Made by a program: the position numbers and the translations under genes. From NCBI RefSeq assembly GCF_015351075.1, contig NZ_JADKRS010000001.1:124001-188000 (forward strand): a stretch of DNA of 64,000 nucleotides, written 5' to 3'. Positions 1-13,335 of the stretch are shown piece after piece. The DNA is from Clavibacter sp. VKM Ac-2873 (GTDB lineage Bacteria > Actinomycetota > Actinomycetes > Actinomycetales > Microbacteriaceae). Each line of letters begins with the position of its first letter. Within the stretch, counting starts at the first letter, position 1. Under the pieces are notes generated by a model, which made no database searches, was not told the origin of the DNA, and worked only from the letters and a program-made list of their open reading frames with translations.

Positions 1-1528
1 GACGACCGTGCTCGGCGAGCACCGTGGCGTCGCCGGCGGCCTGCGCCTGGATGAGCTGCCCGAAGGTGAAGGGGCGGTCGGGGATCTCGAGATCCTCGGC
101 CGCGTCCGCGGTGATCTGCAGGAACACGCCGACGGGGGTGCCGCCCTTGTGGAACTGCCCCGTGGAGTGGAGGAAGCGCGGGCCCCAGCCGAACGTGACG
201 GGGCGGCCGACCTTGCGGGCCACCGCGTCGCGCAGGCGCTCGAGCTCGGGGAGCGCGAGGCGGTCGACGAAGGCCTGCACGGCGACGTAGCCCGTGGGGC
301 CGACCTGCGCGAGCAGGGCGTCGATCGCGGAGGAGACGTCGGTCGCGCCGTCGGTGACCTCGCTCGTGCCGCGCACCTCGATGCCGTCCGTCGTGACGAC
401 GGGGGCCTCGGGCGCGGGACGGTCGTCGAGCAGTCCGCGCGCGGCGACCTTGGCGGCCTCCACGTCGGGCTGGTCGAAGGGGTTGATCTCGAGCAGGCGC
501 CCCGCCACGGCGACGGCGTACTCCCACGTGAGGATCTGCGCGCCGAGCGTGCCGCTGATGACGATCTCGCCCTCGGCGGCGTCGTGCGCGTCGACGTCGG
601 CGACGAGCCGCGCGATCTGCAGATCGGCGAGCCCGAGGCCCAGCTCGGGCGCGTCGGTCGGCAGCACCACGGGTAGGAGGCCCGTGCCGAGCTTGCCGGT
701 GGACTCCGCGATGAGCTGCTCGACCCAGTCGCCGAAGCCCACGATGTGCGTGCCGTCGGAGACGATGCCGAGCTTGTCCTTCAGCGGCGAGGTGCCGGCG
801 ATGGCGGCGCCGAGCACGAGGCCCGGGTTCGACACGTCGTCGACGGCGAGCTGCGCGGACGCGGCCTCCGCCTCGTCCAGCAGGCCGCCGATGTCGACGC
901 CGGCGAGACCGGACGGCACGAGGCCGAACGCGGTCAGCGCGCTGTAGCGGCCGCCGACGTCGGGGTCGGCGTTGAACACGCGGTACCCGTCGGCACGGGC
1001 CGACTGGTCGAGCGGGGAGCCCGGGTCGGTGACGATGACGATGCGCGTGGTCGGGTCGATGCCCGCCTCGCGGAACGACTTCTCGTAGACGCGCTTCTGG
1101 CTGTCGGTCTCGAGCGTGGATCCGGACTTCGAGGAGATGACGACCGCGGTGGTGGCGAGGCGGTCGCCGAGCGCGGCGAGCACCTGGCCCGGGTCGGTCG
1201 AGTCGAGGACCGTGAGCTCGACGCCCGCGGTGCGGGTGATGACCTCGGGCGCGAGCGAGGAGCCGCCCATGCCGCCGAGGACGATGTGGTCGACGCCCTG
1301 GCCGCGGAGCTCCTCGCGGAGCGCGGTGATCTCGGCGACGAGGGGACGCGAGACGGAGACCGCCTGCGTCCAGCCGAGGCGCTTGGTGGCCTCGGACTCG
1401 GCGTCCGGACCCCAGAGGGTGCCGTCGAGCCCCGTGATGCCGGAAGCGACGTGCGCCTCGACGAGCGCGGGGACGTGGGTCTCGACGGCCGTGGCCGCTG
1501 CGCCGCTCAGCGCGATGCGGACGCTCAC
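1..1528 (-). CDS. pgi: Glucose-6-phosphate isomerase, C-terminus beyond window
   Basis: Interconverts glucose-6-phosphate and fructose-6-phosphate in the cytosol. The reverse strand stays open from a GTG at 1526-1528 to the left edge, giving about 509 visible residues; the stop lies outside. The N-terminal third carries a sugar-phosphate-isomerase pattern ([16 protein letters not shown], then [11 protein letters not shown]), which binds the phosphate. It looks like the divergent actinobacterial Pgi form rather than the E. coli type. The GTG overlaps the tal stop by 4 bp (GTGA, 1525-1528), so it is the third gene of tkt-tal-pgi and is probably translated by coupling. In related genomes zwf and opcA often follow; that part is not visible. 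Confidence 0.9.
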   Translation of the reverse strand, partial: MSVRIALSGAAATAVETHVPALVEAHVASGITGLDGTLWGPDAESEATKRLGWTQAVSVSRPLVAEITALREELRGQGVDHIVLGGMGGSSLAPEVITRTAGVELTVLDSTDPGQVLAALGDRLATTAVVISSKSGSTLETDSQKRVYEKSFREAGIDPTTRIVIVTDPGSPLDQSARADGYRVFNADPDVGGRYSALTAFGLVPSGLAGVDIGGLLDEAEAASAQLAVDDVSNPGLVLGAAIAGTSPLKDKLGIVSDGTHIVGFGDWVEQLIAESTGKLGTGLLPVVLPTDAPELGLGLADLQIARLVADVDAHDAAEGEIVISGTLGAQILTWEYAVAVAGRLLEINPFDQPDVEAAKVAARGLLDDRPAPEAPVVTTDGIEVRGTSEVTDGATDVSSAIDALLAQVGPTGYVAVQAFVDRLALPELERLRDAVARKVGRPVTFGWGPRFLHSTGQFHKGGTPVGVFLQITADAAEDLEIPDRPFTFGQLIQAQAAGDATVLAEHGR

Positions 1529-2640
1529 TTGGCGCCGTCCAGGGCGGTGGTGACGGTCTCGATGAGCTCGCTCCACGACACCTTGAACTTCTGGACGCCC
1601 TCCTGCTCGAGGAGCTCGGTGACCTCCTTGTAGGAGATGCCGAGCGCGTCGACCCGGTTGAGGACCTCGTTCGCGGCCTCGTAGGAGCCCGTGATGGTGT
1701 CGCCCTCGAGACGTGCGTGGTCGAAGGTCGCGTCGAGCGTCTTCTCCGGCATCGTGTTGACGACGTCCGCGGCGACGAGCTGCGTGACGTAGAGCGTGTC
1801 CGGCAGGTCGGGGCTCTTGACGCCCGTCGACGCCCAGAGGGGGCGCTGCTTGTTGGCGCCGGCGCCGAGGAGGCCCTGGGCCCGCTCGGACGCGAAGGAC
1901 TGCTCGAACGCCTGGTAGGCGAGCTGCGCGTTGGCGACGCCGGCCTTGCTCTTGAGCGCGGTGGCCTCGTCGGTGCCGATCGCGTCGAGGCGCTTGTCGA
2001 TCTCGGTGTCGACGCGCGACACGAAGAACGACGCGACCGAGTGGATGGTCGACAGGTCGTGACCCGCCGCCTTGGCCTTCTCGAGGCCGGTGAGGTACGC
2101 GTTGATGACCTCGCGGTAGCGCTCGAGCGAGAAGATCAGGGTGACGTTGACGCTGATGCCGGCGCCGATGACCTCGGTGATCGCCTCGAGGCCCTCGCGG
2201 GTCGCGGGGATCTTGATCATGACGTTCGGCTCGGCGATCTTGTCCCACAGCTTGTGGGCCTCGTCGATGGTCGCCTTCGTGTCGTTCGCGAAGTCGGGGG
2301 AGACCTCGATGGAGACGCGGCCGTCGAAGCCGGCGGTGCGGTCGTAGACGGGGCGGAAGATGCGCGCGGCCTCGCCGACGTCGCGGGTGGTGATCTCGAA
2401 GACCGCGCGGTCGACGTCGGCGCCGTCGGCCGCGAGCTCGCGGACCTGGGCGTCGTACGCCTCGCCCTTGGCGAGGGCCGACGCGAAGATGGTGGGGTTC
2501 GTCGTGATGCCGACGACGTCGCGCTCGGCGATCACCTTCTCGATGCCCTTGGCATCGATGCGCTCGCGGGACAGGTCGTCGAGCCAGATGCTGACGCCCG
2601 CGGCGGAGAGCTGCGCGGTGGGGGAAGTGGTGTCGGTCAT
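1525..2640 (-). CDS. tal: Transaldolase
   Basis: 371 residues, ATG start. Transfers a dihydroxyacetone unit between sedoheptulose-7-phosphate and glyceraldehyde-3-phosphate in the non-oxidative pentose phosphate pathway. Family signatures visible: an early [13 protein letters not shown] segment, [15 protein letters not shown] with the Schiff-base lysine, and [13 protein letters not shown] just after it. The length fits the longer actinobacterial Tal. It lies 149 bp downstream of tkt and overlaps pgi by 4 bp. A purine-rich GAGAAGAAGG-type site precedes the ATG. The 149-bp gap to tkt holds a GC-rich stretch with no obvious strong terminator, so cotranscription with tkt is likely but not shown. 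Confidence 0.95.
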   Translation of the reverse strand: MTDTTSPTAQLSAAGVSIWLDDLSRERIDAKGIEKVIAERDVVGITTNPTIFASALAKGEAYDAQVRELAADGADVDRAVFEITTRDVGEAARIFRPVYDRTAGFDGRVSIEVSPDFANDTKATIDEAHKLWDKIAEPNVMIKIPATREGLEAITEVIGAGISVNVTLIFSLERYREVINAYLTGLEKAKAAGHDLSTIHSVASFFVSRVDTEIDKRLDAIGTDEATALKSKAGVANAQLAYQAFEQSFASERAQGLLGAGANKQRPLWASTGVKSPDLPDTLYVTQLVAADVVNTMPEKTLDATFDHARLEGDTITGSYEAANEVLNRVDALGISYKEVTELLEQEGVQKFKVSWSELIETVTTALDGAK

Positions 2641-2789
2641 GTTGCCTTCTTCTCGCTGGTTGTGAGGTTCGGGGGAGGGGCGCACGCGTGCGCCCCTCCG
2701 GGTCCCCGGCCGACGCGCCGCGGGGGCGGTCGGTCGGGACGGGCCGGCGGGGAGCGGAGCAGCTCGGCCGCCCCGCTCCTCGTCAGCTT

Positions 2790-4880
<2,091 letters not shown>

Positions 4881-4931
4881 TTGGTTCTAGCCCTTCTGAA
4901 GATGGGGGGAGGCCCAGCCGGACCGCCTATC

Positions 4932-4937
4932 AGTATA
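4932..4937 (-). promoter_or_regulatory. Candidate -10 box for tkt
   Basis: On the minus strand this reads TATACT, close to the sigma-70-type consensus and AT-rich against a very GC-rich background. It is 51 nt before the tkt GTG, leaving a short leader. I could not identify a convincing -35 at 16-18 nt. Confidence 0.5.
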
Positions 4938-5015
4938 GGGAACACCCACCTCGGCCCAGGTGTTCCGAGCCCGCCCCGACGGGCCCCGGCGGCTCGGCTC
5001 GCAGGGGGCGTGGCC

Positions 5016-5021
5016 TACCAT
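5016..5021 (+). promoter_or_regulatory. Candidate -10 box for ctaB
   Basis: TACCAT matches the actinobacterial TANNNT pattern and lies 32 nt before the ctaB ATG. With the minus-strand box at 4932-4937 it makes the short tkt/ctaB gap a divergent promoter region. Confidence 0.4.
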
Positions 5022-5053
5022 GGGGAGGGAATGTCCGGCGAGTTAGAGGTGCG

Positions 5054-5974
5054 ATGAACGTTGCGGTGCAGAGTCGGGTCGATCGGGAGACGATCGGCGT
5101 GGCGAGGAAGACCAAGGCGTACGTCGCACTGACGAAGCCGCGCGTCATCGAGCTCCTGCTCGTGACCACCGCGCCCGTCATGATCCTCGCCCAGGGCGGG
5201 TGGCCGAACCCGTGGCTGATCCTCGGCGTCCTCGTGGGCGGCACGCTCAGCGCGGGCAGCGCCAACGCCTTCAACTGCTACATCGACCGCGACATCGACC
5301 GCGTCATGAAGCGCACGCAGCGCCGCCCCCTGGTGACGGGGGAGCTGACGGACCGCGAGGCCCTCGTCTTCGCCTGGATCATCGGCGTCGCGAGCATCGT
5401 GTGGCTCGGCGTCATCTCCAACTGGCTCGCCGCCGCGCTCTCGCTCGCCGCGATCCTCTTCTACGTCTTCGTCTACACGCTGTGGCTGAAGCGCCGCACG
5501 CCGCAGAACATCGTTTGGGGCGGTGCGGCCGGCTGCATGCCCGTGCTCATCGGCTGGGCCGCCGTCACCGGCGACATCTCCTGGGCCCCCGTGATCCTCT
5601 TCATGATCGTGTTCCTGTGGACGCCGCCGCACTACTGGCCCCTGTCGATGAAGTACCGCGACGACTACGCGTCGGTCAACGTGCCGATGCTCGCCGTCGT
5701 CCGGGGTCGGGCGGCCGTCGGCCTGCAGACGATCCTCTACGCGTGGGCCACGCTCGCCTGCTCGCTGCTGCTCATCCCCGTCGCGGGCATGGGCCTCGTC
5801 TACACGCTCGCCGCGCTCGCGGGCGGCGGCTGGTTCGTCTACGAGACGCACCGCCTGTACGACCTCGCGGTGCGGCACGAGACCATCAAGCCGATGCGCG
5901 TATTCCACGCGTCCATCTCGTACCTCTCGCTGCTGTTCCTCGCGGTCGGCATCGACCCGCTCCTGCCCTTCTGA
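5054..5974 (+). CDS. ctaB: Protoheme IX farnesyltransferase (heme O synthase)
   Basis: 306 residues, ATG start. Transfers a farnesyl group to heme B to make heme O, the first step towards the heme A of cytochrome aa3 oxidase. It is a UbiA-family membrane prenyltransferase: about eight hydrophobic segments, the Asp-rich site [15 protein letters not shown] and a second loop motif [13 protein letters not shown]. The frame is open further upstream, but family N-termini begin near the short soluble lead [10 protein letters not shown], so the ATG at 5054 was chosen. Its partner ctaA converges on it across a shared terminator, and a SURF1 gene lies 7 kb further on. Confidence 0.95.
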   Translation: MNVAVQSRVDRETIGVARKTKAYVALTKPRVIELLLVTTAPVMILAQGGWPNPWLILGVLVGGTLSAGSANAFNCYIDRDIDRVMKRTQRRPLVTGELTDREALVFAWIIGVASIVWLGVISNWLAAALSLAAILFYVFVYTLWLKRRTPQNIVWGGAAGCMPVLIGWAAVTGDISWAPVILFMIVFLWTPPHYWPLSMKYRDDYASVNVPMLAVVRGRAAVGLQTILYAWATLACSLLLIPVAGMGLVYTLAALAGGGWFVYETHRLYDLAVRHETIKPMRVFHASISYLSLLFLAVGIDPLLPF

Positions 5975-6017
5975 TCCGCGGGATCGTGCGCCGGTCCGCC
6001 TGACGGCGGCGGCGCGC

Positions 6018-6050
6018 GAGCCGATCTCGAGCCGATCTCGAGCCGATCTT
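6018..6050 (+). repeat. 11-bp unit repeated three times
   Basis: Unit GAGCCGATCTC in three head-to-tail copies, the third with one change at its end (TT for TC). It lies in the 177-bp convergent gap between ctaB and ctaA. No coding or operator role is evident; replication slippage is the simplest origin. Confidence 0.8.
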
Positions 6051-6099
6051 GAGGACGCCGCGGATGCCGCGGATGCCGCCGGCGCCCCGCCCCACGCGA

Positions 6100-6135
6100 C
6101 GACGCCCGCCGCGAGCGCTGCTCGGGCGGGCGTCG
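6100..6135. terminator. Bidirectional terminator between ctaB and ctaA
   Basis: An 11-bp perfect outer stem (CGACGCCCGCC with its complement at 6125-6135) is capped by a 5-bp inner stem, CGAGC/GCTCG, with a 3-nt loop and a one-base bulge. It sits between two convergent genes and can serve both. No U-tract follows, as is common in high-GC actinobacteria. Confidence 0.7.
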
Positions 6136-6151
6136 ACGGGACGGACGGGGA

Positions 6152-7162
6152 TCAGCCCACGTGGGCGGAGCGCCGCACCTCCGCGGGCGTGAGCCGGAGC
6201 GTGTCGGCGCGTCGCGTGGTGCTCAGCAGCGTCGCCGTCATCGCGGACGCCAGCAGGCACGCCAGCACCATGTGGAGCCCGACGAGGAACTCGGGCAGGC
6301 CCGTGCGCGCCTGGATGAGGCCCACGGCGATCTGCGCGAGCTCGACCGCGAGCAGCACCCGGGTCCAGCGGGAGACGGCCGTCCACCTGTTGCGGGCGGC
6401 GATGACCACGAGGGCGATCGTGAGGGCGAAGGTCGTGTAGGCCGGCCAGCTGTGGACGTGCTGCAGCAGCTCCGGGTCGAGCCCGTTGCGCGCCGCCCCC
6501 TGGTCGCCCGCGTGGGGGCCGGATCCGGTGACGACGATGCCGACCAGGATCGTGACGCCCACGACGACCGAGGTGATGCGCGCGAGGACCACGAACGAGG
6601 ACGGGACCGAGCGCTCGGCCTCGTCGAGCGGGTGGTAGGTGCGCCAGACGAGGACGGTCGACAGCACGACGAGCACCACCGACACGACGAAGTGCAGGCC
6701 CACGACGTAGGGGTTCAGCCCGGTCAGCACGGTGATGCCGCCGATGACGCCCTGCGCGGGGATGCCCAGGCCGATGGCGAGCGCGATCGAGAACAGCCCG
6801 CGCCCGCGGTTCCGGAGCCGGACGACGGCGAGGAAGGTGGCGAGCGCGACGATCACCAGCAGGAAGGTGAGCAGGCGGTTGCCGAACTCGATGATGCCGT
6901 GCACGCCCATCTCCGGCGTCGAGACGAAGGAGTCCGCGGTGCACCTCGGCCACGTGGGGCAGCCGAGGCCCGAACCCGTGAGCCGGACGAGCCCGCCCGT
7001 GCCGACGACGAGCGTCTGCACGACGAGCGTGGTCCAGACGAGGAGCCGCGTCGTGCGCGTGATCCCGTCCGGCAGCCGCTCCCGCAGCCTCCTCGCCACC
7101 AGGGTGGCCTGACCTAGCACGCTCCCACTGGGAGACTGCCCCGCATCGGTGCCGTGAGTCAC
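6152..7162 (-). CDS. ctaA: Heme A synthase (COX15/CtaA family)
   Basis: 336 residues, GTG start. Oxidises the C8 methyl of heme O to a formyl group, producing heme A. About eight membrane segments are visible. Heme-ligand-type histidines sit in the expected places: [11 protein letters not shown] in the first half with the conserved acidic residue, [14 protein letters not shown] and GLHMVLA in the second half. A Cys pair in an early loop ([10 protein letters not shown]) matches the type with an extracytoplasmic disulfide. The C-terminal 15 or so residues are polar. Convergent with ctaB and divergent from the suf operon. Confidence 0.93.
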   Translation of the reverse strand: MTHGTDAGQSPSGSVLGQATLVARRLRERLPDGITRTTRLLVWTTLVVQTLVVGTGGLVRLTGSGLGCPTWPRCTADSFVSTPEMGVHGIIEFGNRLLTFLLVIVALATFLAVVRLRNRGRGLFSIALAIGLGIPAQGVIGGITVLTGLNPYVVGLHFVVSVVLVVLSTVLVWRTYHPLDEAERSVPSSFVVLARITSVVVGVTILVGIVVTGSGPHAGDQGAARNGLDPELLQHVHSWPAYTTFALTIALVVIAARNRWTAVSRWTRVLLAVELAQIAVGLIQARTGLPEFLVGLHMVLACLLASAMTATLLSTTRRADTLRLTPAEVRRSAHVG

Positions 7163-7193
7163 TGCCTGCCTTCCGTGCCCGCTGGATTGCCCG

Positions 7194-7199
7194 TAGAAT
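7194..7199 (+). promoter_or_regulatory. Candidate suf operon -10 in the ctaA/sufB gap
   Basis: TAGAAT is the best TANNNT box on the plus strand in the 266-bp ctaA/sufB gap and would give a leader of over 200 nt. No separate gene was found in this gap. In particular the sufR regulator that precedes sufB in mycobacteria is missing. The placement is tentative. Confidence 0.3.
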
Positions 7200-7428
7200 C
7201 GGGTGGTTCGTGGAACACGTCGGGTCTTGCAGCATCCGGCACGTCAGCGAGGACGGCGGGAACAAGTCCACCCGCGTTCCTGTTCATCCTAAGAGGGGTG
7301 CGAGGCGTGAAGTCGCCGCATCCCGGACACCCACAGTCTTCCTCTCGTCACCGAAGCGGCGTCGCCGTGCGGGGGGTACATGCCGATACGGCGCTGATAC
7401 GCCCAGATCGTCAGGAAAGCAGGTAGCC

Positions 7429-8847
7429 ATGTCAGATGTGCTCATCGACCGACCGGAGCTCGAGAGCCTGGGGCAGTACGAGTTCGGCTGGTCCGACTCG
7501 GACGTCGCCGGGGCGTCGGCCAAGCGCGGCATCTCCCCTCAGGTCGTCGCCGACATCTCGCGCCGCAAGGACGAGCCGGAGTGGATGCTCGCCAACCGCA
7601 TGAAGGGCTACGAGCTCTTCGGCAAGAAGCCCATGCCGACCTGGGGTGCCGACCTGTCCGGCATCGACTTCGACAACATCAAGTACTTCGTGCGCTCCAC
7701 GGAGAAGCAGGCCCAGACGTGGGAGGACCTGCCCGACGACATCAAGAACACCTACGAGCGGCTCGGCATCCCCGAGGCCGAGCGGCAGCGCCTGGTCTCC
7801 GGCGTCGCGGCCCAGTACGAGTCCGAGGTCGTCTTCCACTCCATCCAGAAGGAGCTCGAGGACCAGGGCGTCATCTTCATGGACACCGACACCGCGCTGC
7901 GCGAGCACCCGGAGCTCTTCAAGGAGTACTTCGGCACCGTCATCCCGGCCGGCGACAACAAGTTCGCGGCGCTCAACACGGCCGTCTGGTCGGGCGGCTC
8001 GTTCGTGTACGTGCCCAAGGGCGTCCACGTCGAGATCCCGCTGCAGGCGTACTTCCGCATCAACACCGAGAACATGGGCCAGTTCGAGCGGACGCTGATC
8101 ATCGCCGACGAGGGCAGCTACGTCCACTACATCGAGGGCTGCACCGCGCCCATCTACAAGTCCGACTCGCTGCACTCCGCGGTCGTCGAGATCATCGTGA
8201 AGAAGGACGCCCGCGTCCGCTACACGACCATCCAGAACTGGTCCAACAACGTCTACAACCTCGTCACGAAGCGCGCGACGGCGGCGGAGGGCGCGACCAT
8301 GGAGTGGATCGACGGCAACATCGGATCCAAGGTCACGATGAAGTACCCGTCCATCTACCTCATGGGCGAGCGCGCCAAGGGCGAGACCCTGTCCGTCGCC
8401 TTCGCCGGCCCCGGCCAGCACCAGGACGCCGGCGCGAAGATGGTGCACATGGCGCCGTACACGCAGTCGTCGATCGTCTCCAAGTCCATCGCGCGCGGCG
8501 GTGGCCGGGCCGGCTACCGCGGCGAGATCCGCGTGGACGCGGCCGCCCACCACTCCGCCAACACCGTCCGCTGCGACGCCCTGCTGGTCGACACCATCTC
8601 CCGCTCCGACACGTACCCCGCGATCGACATCCGGGTGGACGACGTCCAGCTCGGCCACGAGGCGACCGTCTCGCGCGTCAGCGAGGAGCAGCTGTTCTAC
8701 CTGATGAGCCGGGGCATGCCCGAGGACGAGGCCATGGCCATGATCGTCCGCGGCTTCATCGAGCCCATCGCCCGAGAGCTGCCCATGGAGTACGCGCTCG
8801 AACTCAACAAGCTCATCGAGATGGGCATGGAAGGATCCGTCGGCTAG
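7429..8847 (+). CDS. sufB: Fe-S cluster assembly scaffold SufB
   Basis: 472 residues, ATG start preceded by AGGAAAGCAGG at 7413-7423. The core subunit of the SufBCD scaffold, on which Fe-S clusters are built in the cytosol. Conservation is high throughout: the [18 protein letters not shown] region, [16 protein letters not shown], the beta-helix core, and a C-terminal [17 protein letters not shown] segment followed by [18 protein letters not shown]. First gene of a tight five-gene operon: sufD starts on the base after its stop. The upstream frame remains open but has no family-like sequence. Confidence 0.97.
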   Translation: MSDVLIDRPELESLGQYEFGWSDSDVAGASAKRGISPQVVADISRRKDEPEWMLANRMKGYELFGKKPMPTWGADLSGIDFDNIKYFVRSTEKQAQTWEDLPDDIKNTYERLGIPEAERQRLVSGVAAQYESEVVFHSIQKELEDQGVIFMDTDTALREHPELFKEYFGTVIPAGDNKFAALNTAVWSGGSFVYVPKGVHVEIPLQAYFRINTENMGQFERTLIIADEGSYVHYIEGCTAPIYKSDSLHSAVVEIIVKKDARVRYTTIQNWSNNVYNLVTKRATAAEGATMEWIDGNIGSKVTMKYPSIYLMGERAKGETLSVAFAGPGQHQDAGAKMVHMAPYTQSSIVSKSIARGGGRAGYRGEIRVDAAAHHSANTVRCDALLVDTISRSDTYPAIDIRVDDVQLGHEATVSRVSEEQLFYLMSRGMPEDEAMAMIVRGFIEPIARELPMEYALELNKLIEMGMEGSVG

Positions 8848-10059
8848 ATGACGACCCCACTCGCCACCACAGAAGCCCCCGTCCCCGCCGACCAGCACGG
8901 CGCCCGGGCGCACACCGACGGAGGGTGGGCGACCGTCCCCATCCAGACGCGCTCCGAGCGCTTCACGTCCACGGACGTCGAGGCGTTCGAGGCCGTCACC
9001 GGCCGTGAGGCCGTCTGGAAGCTGACGCCCGTCCGCCGGCTCGACGACCTCATCTCGGGTGAGCTCGACGGCGCGCGCTACCCGGTCACCAGCTCCGAGG
9101 CCGCCGGCACGTCCGTGACCTGGATCGCCCGCGACGACGCCCGCATCGGCACCGCAGGCGCTCCCGAGGACCGCGCCCAGGCCAACGCCTGGTCGTCGTT
9201 CGGCGAGGCGCTCGCCATCGACGTGTCGGGGGAGGAGCGCGTCACCGTCACGGTCGGCCGCTCCGAGCTCGGGTCGAGCCCCCGCGCCGCGCACACCGTC
9301 ATCACCGCGGCGCCCTTCAGCCGCGGCGTGGTCATCCTCGACAACGTCGGATCGGCGTCCCTCGTCGAGAACGTCGAGATCGTCGTCGGCGACCAGGCCG
9401 AGCTCACCGTCGTCACCGTGCAGCAGTGGGACGCGGAGGCGCGCCACCTGGCCGCCCACCAGGCGGTCGTCGGCCGCGACGCCAAGCTCAAGCACGTGGT
9501 GGTGACGCTCGGCGGATCCATCGTCCGGGTCAACCCCTCGGCGCACCTCTCGAACGAGGGCGCCGACGGCGAGCTGCTCGGCGTGTACTTCGCCGACGCG
9601 GGCCAGCACCTCGAGCAGCAGGTGTACGTCGACCACGACGCCCCGAACACCCGCAGCCGCGTCACCTACAAGGGGGCGCTGCAGGGGAAGGGCGCGCGCA
9701 CCGTGTGGATCGGCGACGTGCTCATCCGCCGCTCCGCGCCCGGCACCGACAGCTACGAGCAGAACCGCAACCTCGTCCTCACGGACGGGACCCGCGCCGA
9801 CTCGGTGCCGAACCTCGAGATCGAGACGGGCGAAATCGCCGGCGCCGGCCACGCGAGCGCCACGGGCCGCTTCGACGACGAGCAGCTGTTCTACCTGCAG
9901 GCACGCGGGATCACCGAGGAGGAGGCCCGACGCCTCGTCGTCCGCGGGTTCCTCAGCGAGATCGTGCAGCAGATCGGCGTCCCCGACCTCGAGGAGCGGC
10001 TCCAGGCCGCCATCGAGGCCGAGCTCGCCGCCAGCCCGTCCGCGGAGGTCGCACGATGA
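8848..10059 (+). CDS. sufD: Fe-S cluster assembly protein SufD
   Basis: 403 residues, ATG immediately after the sufB TAG, no gap. SufD pairs with SufB in the SufBC2D complex and supports iron acquisition and ATPase coupling. The C-terminal half is the SufB/D beta-helix family: THVVVTLGGSIVRVN-like core strands, DHDAPNTRSRVTYKGAL, then the terminal FDDEQLFYLQARGITEEEAR segment that parallels SufB. The N-terminal 100 residues are more variable, as usual. Its stop overlaps the next start by 4 bp (ATGA, 10056-10059). Confidence 0.95.
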   Translation: MTTPLATTEAPVPADQHGARAHTDGGWATVPIQTRSERFTSTDVEAFEAVTGREAVWKLTPVRRLDDLISGELDGARYPVTSSEAAGTSVTWIARDDARIGTAGAPEDRAQANAWSSFGEALAIDVSGEERVTVTVGRSELGSSPRAAHTVITAAPFSRGVVILDNVGSASLVENVEIVVGDQAELTVVTVQQWDAEARHLAAHQAVVGRDAKLKHVVVTLGGSIVRVNPSAHLSNEGADGELLGVYFADAGQHLEQQVYVDHDAPNTRSRVTYKGALQGKGARTVWIGDVLIRRSAPGTDSYEQNRNLVLTDGTRADSVPNLEIETGEIAGAGHASATGRFDDEQLFYLQARGITEEEARRLVVRGFLSEIVQQIGVPDLEERLQAAIEAELAASPSAEVAR

Positions 10060-10376
10060 CCGCCGTCCGCATCTGCGCCGTCGACGAGCTCGGCGAGAAC
10101 GAGGCGCTCCGCATCGAGATCGAGGGCCTCGCCATCGCGCTCGTCAAGGACTCCTCGGGCACGGTGCACGCCATCGGCGACACCTGCACGCATGGCGACA
10201 TCTCGTTGGCCGAGGGCTTCGTCGAGGGCGACACCCTGGAGTGCTGGGCCCATGGGTCCAAGTTCTCCCTCGAGACGGGCAAGCCGCGCACGCTGCCGGC
10301 CTACGAGCCCGTCCCCGTCTACCCCGTGTCGATCGTGGACGGCGACATCCACATCGACACCACCCCGAAGAGCTAG
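10056..10376 (+). CDS. Rieske-type [2Fe-2S] ferredoxin within the suf operon
   Basis: 106 residues. A single Rieske domain of the type annotated as non-heme iron oxygenase ferredoxin subunit. The cluster ligands are visible: CTH in DTCTHGDISLAEG and CWAH in LECWAHGSKFSLETG, the CxH...CxxH pattern. It has no transmembrane anchor or oxygenase domain, so it is a soluble electron carrier. Its position between sufD and sufC, with a 4-bp overlap to sufD, suggests an electron-transfer role in cluster assembly or a client role; that is inference. No oxygenase partner gene lies nearby. Confidence 0.9.
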   Translation: MTAVRICAVDELGENEALRIEIEGLAIALVKDSSGTVHAIGDTCTHGDISLAEGFVEGDTLECWAHGSKFSLETGKPRTLPAYEPVPVYPVSIVDGDIHIDTTPKS

Positions 10377-10389
10377 AGGAACCGCACGC

Positions 10390-11175
10390 ATGTCAACTCT
10401 CACCATCACCGACCTGCACGTCAGCGTCGACACCGAGCAGGGTCGCAAGCAGATCCTCAAGGGCGTCGACCTCACGATCAACGAGGGCGAGATCCACGCG
10501 ATCATGGGGCCCAACGGCTCGGGCAAGTCCACCCTCGCGTACACGATCTCGGGTCACCCCAAGTACCACGTCGACTCCGGCTCGATCACGCTCGACGGCG
10601 TCGAGGTCCTCGACATGACGGTGGACGAGCGCGCCCGCGCCGGCCTGTTCCTCGCCATGCAGTACCCGGTCGAGATCCCCGGCGTCACCACCACCAACTT
10701 CCTGCGTACCGCGAAGACCGCGATCGACGGCGAGGCCCCGGCCATCCGCGGCTGGATCAAGGACGTCCGCAGCTCCATGGCGGCGCTCAAGATGGACCCC
10801 GCGTTCGCCGAGCGCAACGTCAACGAGGGCTTCTCCGGCGGCGAGAAGAAGCGCAACGAGGTCCTCCAGCTCGAGCTGCTGAAGCCGAAGTTCGCGGTGC
10901 TCGACGAGACCGACTCCGGCCTCGACGTCGACGCGCTCAAGATCGTCTCCGAGGGCGTCAACCGCGCGAAGGCGAACACGGGCCTCGGCCTCCTGCTCAT
11001 CACGCACTACACGCGCATCCTCCGCTACATCCAGCCCGACTTCGTGCACGTCTTCGTCGCGGGCCGGGTCGCCGAGCAGGGCGGCCGCGAGCTGGCCGAC
11101 CGGCTCGAGGAGGAGGGCTACGACCGCTTCCTCCCGGCTGCGGGTCTCGCGCCCTCGACCACGGTGGACGCGTGA
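10390..11175 (+). CDS. sufC: Fe-S cluster assembly ATPase SufC
   Basis: 261 residues, ATG start with an AGAGGAACC site at 10374-10382. An ABC-family ATPase without a membrane partner that drives SufB/SufD conformational changes. Walker A GPNGSGKSTL, the SufC-type signature NEGFSGGEKKRNEVLQ, Walker B FAVLDETDSGLDVDALK, and the H-loop LLITHYTRIL are all present. The DETDSG Walker B is diagnostic for SufC rather than a transporter ATPase. It overlaps the following sufT by 4 bp. Confidence 0.97.
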   Translation: MSTLTITDLHVSVDTEQGRKQILKGVDLTINEGEIHAIMGPNGSGKSTLAYTISGHPKYHVDSGSITLDGVEVLDMTVDERARAGLFLAMQYPVEIPGVTTTNFLRTAKTAIDGEAPAIRGWIKDVRSSMAALKMDPAFAERNVNEGFSGGEKKRNEVLQLELLKPKFAVLDETDSGLDVDALKIVSEGVNRAKANTGLGLLLITHYTRILRYIQPDFVHVFVAGRVAEQGGRELADRLEEEGYDRFLPAAGLAPSTTVDA

Positions 11176-11507
11176 GCACGCAGAGCACGCTGACCCCGCA
11201 GAAGTTCGACGAGGTCGAGGAGGCGCTCAAGGACGTGATGGATCCCGAGCTCGGGATCAACGTGGTCGACCTCGGCCTCATCTACGACCTGGCGTGGGAC
11301 GACGAGAACGACGCCCTCATCATCCACATGACGCTGACGTCGGCGGGCTGCCCGCTCACCGACGTGCTCGAGGAGCAGACGGCCGAGGCGCTCGACGGCG
11401 TCGTGGCCGCGTTCCGCATCAACTGGGTGTGGATGCCGCCGTGGGGTCCGGACCGGATCACCGACGACGGCCGCGACATGATGCGGGCCCTCGGCTTCTC
11501 CATGTGA
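11172..11507 (+). CDS. sufT: SufT-like Fe-S assembly factor (DUF59/MIP18 family)
   Basis: 111 residues, GTG start inside the sufC stop (GTGA). The DUF59 core shows EALKDVMDPELGINVVDLGLIYD, here split as DPELGINVVDLGLIYD, then HMTLTSAGCPLTD with the conserved Cys. Such proteins help Fe-S carrier or maturation steps. It is the last gene of the operon; a strong terminator follows 20 bp later. In M. tuberculosis sufS and sufU sit between sufC and this gene; here they are absent, so the cysteine desulfurase must be encoded elsewhere. Confidence 0.88.
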   Translation: MSTQSTLTPQKFDEVEEALKDVMDPELGINVVDLGLIYDLAWDDENDALIIHMTLTSAGCPLTDVLEEQTAEALDGVVAAFRINWVWMPPWGPDRITDDGRDMMRALGFSM

Positions 11508-11527
11508 TCCCCGCTCCACCGCTCGTC

Positions 11528-11565
11528 GACGACGGCCCCACCCGCTCCCGGGTGGGGCCGTCGTC
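11528..11565 (+). terminator. Terminator of the suf operon
   Basis: A perfect 16-bp stem (left arm GACGACGGCCCCACCC) with a 6-nt loop GCTCCC, starting 20 bp after the sufT stop. One of the strongest hairpins in the window. Confidence 0.85.
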
Positions 11566-11610
11566 GCGTCGCCCGTCCCGCCCGGGGAGGCCCGCGGCGC
11601 CGACGTCTCG

Positions 11611-11616
11611 TACACT
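11611..11616 (+). promoter_or_regulatory. Candidate -10 box for the ABC-F gene
   Basis: TACACT lies 114 nt before the GTG start of the ABC-F gene, just after the suf terminator. The leader 11617-11730 can fold: CCCACGGACCGTGGG near 11687-11701 is self-complementary, and CCGGTCG/CGACCGG pairs occur further upstream. It also holds an ATG at 11633 opening a frame that overlaps the ABC-F start. Confidence 0.5.
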
Positions 11617-11730
11617 GGACCGGTCGGGTCCGATGGACGCCCTCGACCGACCGGGCTCGACCCCCTCTGCTGCGGGTCGCCCCTCTCCCACGGACCGTGG
11701 GACATCCGCTCAACAGAAGGACCCCTCACC

Positions 11731-13329
<1,599 letters not shown>

Positions 13330-13335
13330 TCCTGG

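Noticed and set aside
7154-7426. A possible small regulator gene (sufR-like) in the ctaA/sufB gap
   Set aside because: The 90-codon plus-strand frame has no helix-turn-helix or Cys motif and lacks a ribosome-binding site.
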